DNA of 7,017 bases, taken from the NCBI GenBank assembly GCA_937950105.1, contig CALFEM010000436.1, positions 1 through 7,017 of the forward strand. Direction: 5' to 3'. The stretch's first letter is position 1, and each line of letters starts with the position of its first letter. Shown here piece after piece: positions 5,156-7,017 of this stretch. Below the pieces are notes generated by a model that ran no database searches, had not been told where the DNA came from, and saw only the letters and a program-made list of their open reading frames with translations. The DNA is from an uncultured Alphaproteobacteria bacterium (GTDB lineage Bacteria; Pseudomonadota; Alphaproteobacteria; Rhizobiales; Hyphomicrobiaceae). Both the position numbers and the translations under genes were made by a program.

Positions 5156-6376
5156 ATGGCTCAAGAAGGCATCGATCGACTGGACGAGCTCAGTGTTGGC
5201 CAGGAAGAGTCGGTCAGCCGCATCATCACGGCGGACGATGTTGCGGCGTTTGCCCGCCTGACCGGCGATTACAACGCGCTGCATGTCGATAGCGAATTCG
5301 CAGCCCGCACGGAGTTCGAGCAGCGCGTGGTGCATGGCTTCCTCCACGCCAGCCTGCTTTCCACACTGATCGGGATGAAACTGCCGGGGCGCGGCGCGCT
5401 CTACCTGTCGCAGACCATCGATTTCAGCGCGCCTGCGTTCATCGGCGATACGCTGACGGCACGAGGCCGTATCGAGCGGATCAATCGCGACACGCGCGTC
5501 GTCGAGCTGGATACCGAGATCGCTAATCAAGATGGAGCTGTCGTGCTGCGCGGAAAGGCGCGCGCAAAGGTGCTGCGATTGCCCGGGCCGCCGCAGCGAA
5601 GCGAGCCAGATAGCCGTGCAAGCTTCGGTCTGATGCTGAAAGGAAAGCGGGCGCTCGTCACCGGGGCGTCGCGCGGCATCGGACGAGCGACAGCCGAGCT
5701 TCTGGCAAGTCAGGGCGCCCACGTCTGGATCAACTATCACAACAGCCCGGGTGCCGCCTCCGAACTGGCCGACGTCGTTCGCAGCCAGGGCGGGAGCTGC
5801 GATCTCGTTCGCGCCGATGTGACGAAGGACCGCGATATCGACGTCATGATGCGCGAGATCGCAGGAGCGGGTGGCCTCGACATCCTCGTCAACAATGCCG
5901 GGCCGAGGATCGACGCTGCTCCGTTCGACAAGATTACCTGGGCGGATATGGCGTCGGCTTATGCGGGCTTCGTCGGCAGCGCGTTCATGGTGACGCAGGC
6001 GGCGCTGCCGCTTCTGAAGGAGAGCCGCGGCGCCATGGTGACCGTGCTGACCTCCGCCAGCTTGCAGCGAACCGCGCACAATTGGCTGCCCTATGTCGCG
6101 GCCAAGAGTGCACTCCACGCCATGATGAAGAATCTGGCCCAGGAACTGGGACCGGCGGGCGTCACCGTCAACATGGTTTCACCCTCGCTGGTCGACACCG
6201 ACCTGGTCGCCGGCACGCCGGACCGGATCCGTCAGATGATGGTGTCGCGAACGCCCTTGCGCCGGCTTGCAACCGTCGACGATGTCGCAGGTGCCATTCT
6301 CATGCTTGTCTCGCCATATGCGCGCTTCGTCACCGGCGAGAACCTTCTCGTCACCGGCGGCGATGTGATGATCTGA
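5156..6376 (+). CDS. Fusion of a MaoC-like (R)-hydratase and a FabG-like short-chain reductase
   Basis: A 406-residue two-domain protein. Residues about 10-142 are a MaoC-type hot-dog domain with the hydratase motif GDYNALHVD; catalytic-type Asp38 and His43 are kept, while the usual Pro of GDxNPxH is Ala41. HGFLHASLLSTLIG (60-73) matches the family. Residues about 160-406 are a classical SDR: cofactor loop TGASRGIG (169-176), NNAG (246-249), Ser300, Tyr313 and Lys317 in YVAAK, and a C-terminal VTGENLLVTGG. The Asn expected in the helix before FMVTQ appears missing (AGFVGSAF). The pair fits successive steps: reduction of 3-oxoacyl to 3-hydroxyacyl, then dehydration or the reverse. The frame is open through the join with no stop, so the fusion is as sequenced; an internal ATG at 5633 near the domain boundary has no good ribosome site. 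It faces away from acpXL, and nothing in frame upstream offers a better start. The exact chain substrate is unknown. Confidence 0.9.
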   Translation: MAQEGIDRLDELSVGQEESVSRIITADDVAAFARLTGDYNALHVDSEFAARTEFEQRVVHGFLHASLLSTLIGMKLPGRGALYLSQTIDFSAPAFIGDTLTARGRIERINRDTRVVELDTEIANQDGAVVLRGKARAKVLRLPGPPQRSEPDSRASFGLMLKGKRALVTGASRGIGRATAELLASQGAHVWINYHNSPGAASELADVVRSQGGSCDLVRADVTKDRDIDVMMREIAGAGGLDILVNNAGPRIDAAPFDKITWADMASAYAGFVGSAFMVTQAALPLLKESRGAMVTVLTSASLQRTAHNWLPYVAAKSALHAMMKNLAQELGPAGVTVNMVSPSLVDTDLVAGTPDRIRQMMVSRTPLRRLATVDDVAGAILMLVSPYARFVTGENLLVTGGDVMI

Positions 6377-6380
6377 GAGG
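6375..6380 (+). promoter_or_regulatory. Ribosome binding site of the gene at 6388
   Basis: GAGAGG overlaps the stop codon of the MaoC-SDR gene (TGA 6374-6376) and lies 7 bases before ATG 6388. This spacing picks 6388 over the in-frame ATG at 6394 and indicates tight coupling with the fusion gene. Confidence 0.5.
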
Positions 6381-6387
6381 TCACGCC

Positions 6388-6972
6388 ATGACGATGCATC
6401 AGGAGGCCGGTGAGCTCTCAGCACTGATCGACGTCCTCATCGAGGCGGCTCCGATGCTGGTTCGTCGGCATCGCGAGCATTTTGCCGCCGTCGACTGGGG
6501 CGCGGTGTCCGGGCGGCAGATCGACCGCCTGAACCAACGCTTCGTCCAGCATCGGACGGCAATGCCGGCCTGGCTTGCGAGAGAGATCGTTCTCGCCGGG
6601 CATAGAGCGCCGGACATGTTGCGAGACAGCCTGTCCGCCGAGCTGCGCATCCTCGACCAACTGGCGGCGGTGGCCGATGCAAGCGAACCGATCCCCGCGG
6701 ATCTTGTGCGTCAGGCCGTGGAGATCGTGCAGCAGTCGAGCGACCCCGATGCCATCGCGGCCATTGTCGGCAGACTTGCCGCCGCGGGAGCCAGGCATGA
6801 GGCTTGTCGCGCCGCACTCGCAAACTGGCCGAGTATAGACAAGCCCTTGCGGCATGTGCGCCGCCTGCTGCCCGGCTATCGCGCGACCCTGCCTCAAGCT
6901 CCCGTGCGCATCGCCGGCTTCTCGACCACTTCGACATTCGCCGAAGCTCTGGTGCCGGCCTTCGCCGCGCAC
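6388..6972 (+). CDS. N-terminal part of an unidentified protein, possibly FkbH-like HAD-IIIC; cut by contig end
   Basis: The gene starts 11 bases after the fusion gene's stop, with GAGAGG 7 bases before ATG 6388, so it is co-transcribed. 195 genuine codons are visible. Residues 1-170 are Ala/Leu-rich and look mostly helical, with no motif I recognise. At residues 175-194 the text PVRIAGFSTTSTFAEALVPA resembles the first beta strand and helix of the N-terminal domain of FkbH-like proteins (pattern: hydrophobic strand, G-x-S/F-T-T, then a helix), which precedes a HAD-IIIC phosphatase domain. FkbH enzymes load glyceryl units from 1,3-bisphosphoglycerate onto carrier proteins; FkbH-like proteins beside carrier and KS genes are common in polyketide clusters. 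The HAD domain itself is not in the window, so this identification is weak. The reading frame continues to base 7017, but its last 15 codons are adapter sequence and must not be included in the protein. Confidence 0.75.
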
Positions 6973-7017
6973 AGATCGGAAGAGCGTCGTGTAGGGAAAG
7001 AGTGTAGATCTCGGTGG
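6973..7017. other. Illumina TruSeq adapter sequence (assembly contamination)
   Basis: The last 45 bases begin AGATCGGAAGAGCGTCGTGT and end AGATCTCGGTGG. As I recall it, this is the TruSeq universal adapter read-through sequence, matching from its first base with no mismatch. It abuts real sequence after CAC at 6970-6972. One of its translations gives IGRASCRERV, a peptide known as a mark of adapter contamination in predicted proteins. It should be trimmed; the true downstream sequence is unknown. Confidence 0.97.

Noticed and set aside
5118..5261. 47-codon frame starting at ATG 5118 right after AAAGGAG
   Set aside because: There is no spacing between the Shine-Dalgarno sequence and the ATG, most of it overlaps the fusion gene out of frame, and the product is basic and featureless.
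4264..5292. 342-codon plus-strand open frame across fabZ, acpXL and the intergenic region
   Set aside because: It crosses two recognised minus-strand genes and the start of the fusion gene, and its product resembles no family.
5102..6118. 338-codon minus-strand open frame opposite the MaoC-SDR gene
   Set aside because: It is antisense to a protein with clear catalytic motifs in both domains; composition is typical of a shadow frame.
6418..6972. 184-codon minus-strand frame opposite the gene at 6388
   Set aside because: The plus-strand gene has a good ribosome site and follows the fusion gene closely; the antisense frame has no recognisable features.
6804..7007. 67-codon plus-strand frame ending in IGRASCRERV
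   Set aside because: Its C-terminus is translated adapter; the rest is out of frame with the real gene.

Overview
The window reads as a GC-rich alphaproteobacterial contig, most likely Hyphomicrobiales (rhizobia and relatives). This rests on protein family, not on any marker gene. The gene order acyl carrier protein, FabZ dehydratase, two FabF-type proteins and a zinc-type dehydrogenase matches the acpXL, fabZXL, fabF2XL, fabF1XL, adh2XL locus. That locus makes the very-long-chain (C28-type) acyl group of lipid A in these bacteria. I recognised the family by recalled sequence; no search was run.

Left block, minus strand, 4980 down to 1 and off the left edge: an AcpXL-type carrier (4980-4696), FabZ (4680-4219), a ketosynthase-like protein lacking the catalytic Cys (4210-2963), a canonical ketosynthase with an intact Cys-His-His set (2963-1683), an MDR-family dehydrogenase with an unusual Cys-rich N-terminus (1651-560), and the start of a second Cys-less ketosynthase-like gene (548 to the edge). 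Genes overlap by 4 bases or less, or are 10 to 31 bases apart, so this looks like one operon transcribed leftward.

Middle: a 175-base divergent intergenic region (4981-5155) with short inverted repeats and no convincing promoter that I can read.

Right block, plus strand: a MaoC-like hydratase fused to a FabG-like short-chain reductase (5156-6376), then the N-terminal 195 codons of a gene (6388 on) whose last visible residues resemble the start of the FkbH-like HAD-IIIC fold. The final 45 bases (6973-7017) are not biological: they match the Illumina TruSeq adapter, so the contig ends in untrimmed adapter inside this gene.

Together the genes supply every step of an acyl-extension cycle on a dedicated carrier: condensation (KS plus one or two chain-length-factor-like partners), ketoreduction (SDR half of the fusion), dehydration (FabZ and/or the MaoC half) and probable enoyl reduction (MDR). 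The parts that go beyond the lipid A locus as I know it are the second Cys-less KS, the divergent MaoC-SDR fusion, and the FkbH-like neighbour. These suggest a variant or second-copy long-chain acyl/polyketide pathway rather than the plain housekeeping locus. No RNA genes, CRISPR arrays, insertion sequences or clear terminators were seen.
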